From DATGLW01 sp035293965 (lineage in GTDB: Bacteria; Actinomycetota; Acidimicrobiia; Acidimicrobiales; RAAP-2), in NCBI GenBank assembly GCA_035293965.1, contig DATGLW010000014.1:1-39466 (forward strand): 39,466 nucleotides of DNA. Direction: 5' to 3'. The notes below the pieces were generated by a model. The model worked only from the letters and a program-made list of their open reading frames with translations. It did not search any database and was not told where the DNA came from. The position numbers were made by a program, and so were the translations under genes. Shown in pieces: positions 39,095-39,466 of the stretch (position 1 is its first letter; each line of letters opens with the position of its first letter).

Positions 39095-39466
39095 CCCCGC
39101 CGGTGGGCGCCGCAGCGCGCCGCCCGGTGCCGGGCCGGGCAGCGACGCCTGCCCGCCTGCCGGCCAGCTCCCGCCCGCCGCTACGCGTCGTCACCCCTGC
39201 ACCCCGCCGGCGCCGTGGGCGGCGACCGGTGGCGGTGCTGGTGTCGGTCGCCATGCTGGCGGCCAGCATGATCACGATCGTCGTCGGCCACGCCCTCCTC
39301 GCGCAGGGTCAGGTCCGTCTCACAGCGGCCCAGGCCGCCCTGGCCGCCGAGCAGGTGCACCACCGCCAGCAGCAGCTGGCCACCGCCCGCCTCGAGATGC
39401 CGTCGCGCATCGTCCAGCAGGCCGAGCAGCAGCTGCACATGGTCCGGCCTACCCAGGTCACCCAGG
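39091..39466 (+). CDS. ftsL: Cell division protein FtsL, 3' end cut by window edge
   Basis: Starts with GTG overlapping the rsmH stop. The first 125 residues show a Pro/Arg-rich cytoplasmic head (RRRRGRRPVAV), one membrane helix (VLVSVAMLAASMITIVVGHA) and a Gln/Leu-rich coiled coil (LTAAQAALAAEQVHHRQQQL), then PSRIVQQAEQQLHMVRPTQV. This small bitopic layout at this position in the dcw cluster is FtsL, which bridges FtsB and FtsQ in the divisome. Sequence similarity in FtsL is low, so position and architecture carry the call. Confidence 0.85.
   Translation, partial: MTPPVGAAARRPVPGRAATPARLPASSRPPLRVVTPAPRRRRGRRPVAVLVSVAMLAASMITIVVGHALLAQGQVRLTAAQAALAAEQVHHRQQQLATARLEMPSRIVQQAEQQLHMVRPTQVTQ

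Overview
The window is very GC-rich DNA that uses GTG starts often and packs genes with 4-bp ATGA/GTGA overlaps. It carries a Fur regulator, an F420-type luciferase-like oxidoreductase, a DUF3040 protein, an EgtB/EgtD pair, a MhuD-like heme monooxygenase and an actinobacterial mraZ-rsmH-ftsL division cluster. The exported hydrolase with GYWLVAADGGVFSFGDAGF-type repeats is a style I associate with Acidimicrobiia. The best guess is a chromosomal segment of an uncultured or poorly studied actinomycete near Acidimicrobiia; this is inference from gene content.

Layout. 1-2.9 kb is a mobile-element pile-up: an IS21-type end, a decapitated transposase start, an orphan IS3 orfA, the 3' end of a group II intron (maturase tail plus domains V-VI), a YdeI-like gene, and one apparently intact IS256-family element with inverted repeats. 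2.9-6.4 kb holds a DinB-like protein, a WYL-regulator remnant running in frame into a sugar-isomerase-like TIM barrel gene, and a secreted SGNH hydrolase with five C-terminal repeats. 6.7-14.3 kb is catabolic: a coxMSL-type molybdenum hydroxylase operon, then two amidohydrolase-2 enzymes and an SDR. 14.4-16.3 kb (minus) has a collagen-like membrane protein and a membrane protein ending in a DUF2510-like motif. 16.4-19.5 kb (minus) is a second metabolic operon: DUF35 OB-fold, thiolase-like enzyme, beta-hydroxyacid dehydrogenase family protein, unknown. 19.6-23.3 kb has a YfcE-like phosphodiesterase, a divergent LLM oxidoreductase, a membrane protein and a SEC-C type methionine aminopeptidase.

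23.6-29.9 kb carries a lone cNMP-binding protein, a polyprenyl sugar-phosphate transferase with an altered catalytic dyad, a DedA protein, a MhuD-like monooxygenase, Lon and DUF2630. 29.9-33.7 kb is a redox/metal island: EgtD, EgtB, Fur and MsrA. 33.7-37.1 kb has LapA-like, DUF3040, a ROK kinase fused in frame to a small domain, HNH endonuclease and a lipoate-ligase-like protein. 37.5 kb to the end is the start of the dcw cluster: mraZ, rsmH and a cut-off ftsL, with a textbook promoter overlapping four 10-bp-spaced MraZ-type boxes.

The two catabolic blocks (Mo-hydroxylase, amidohydrolases, SDR, thiolase/DUF35, hydroxyacid dehydrogenase, LLM oxidoreductase) look like parts of aerobic degradation of cyclic or branched carboxylic compounds; the substrate cannot be read from the sequence. 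The most distinctive points are the CoxL active-site variant, the EgtB whose substrate-pocket residues differ from the gamma-glutamylcysteine type, the MraZ operator, the ROK fusion, the Asp-Gly sugar transferase, and a habit of carrying a different short tandem repeat array in many gaps between genes.
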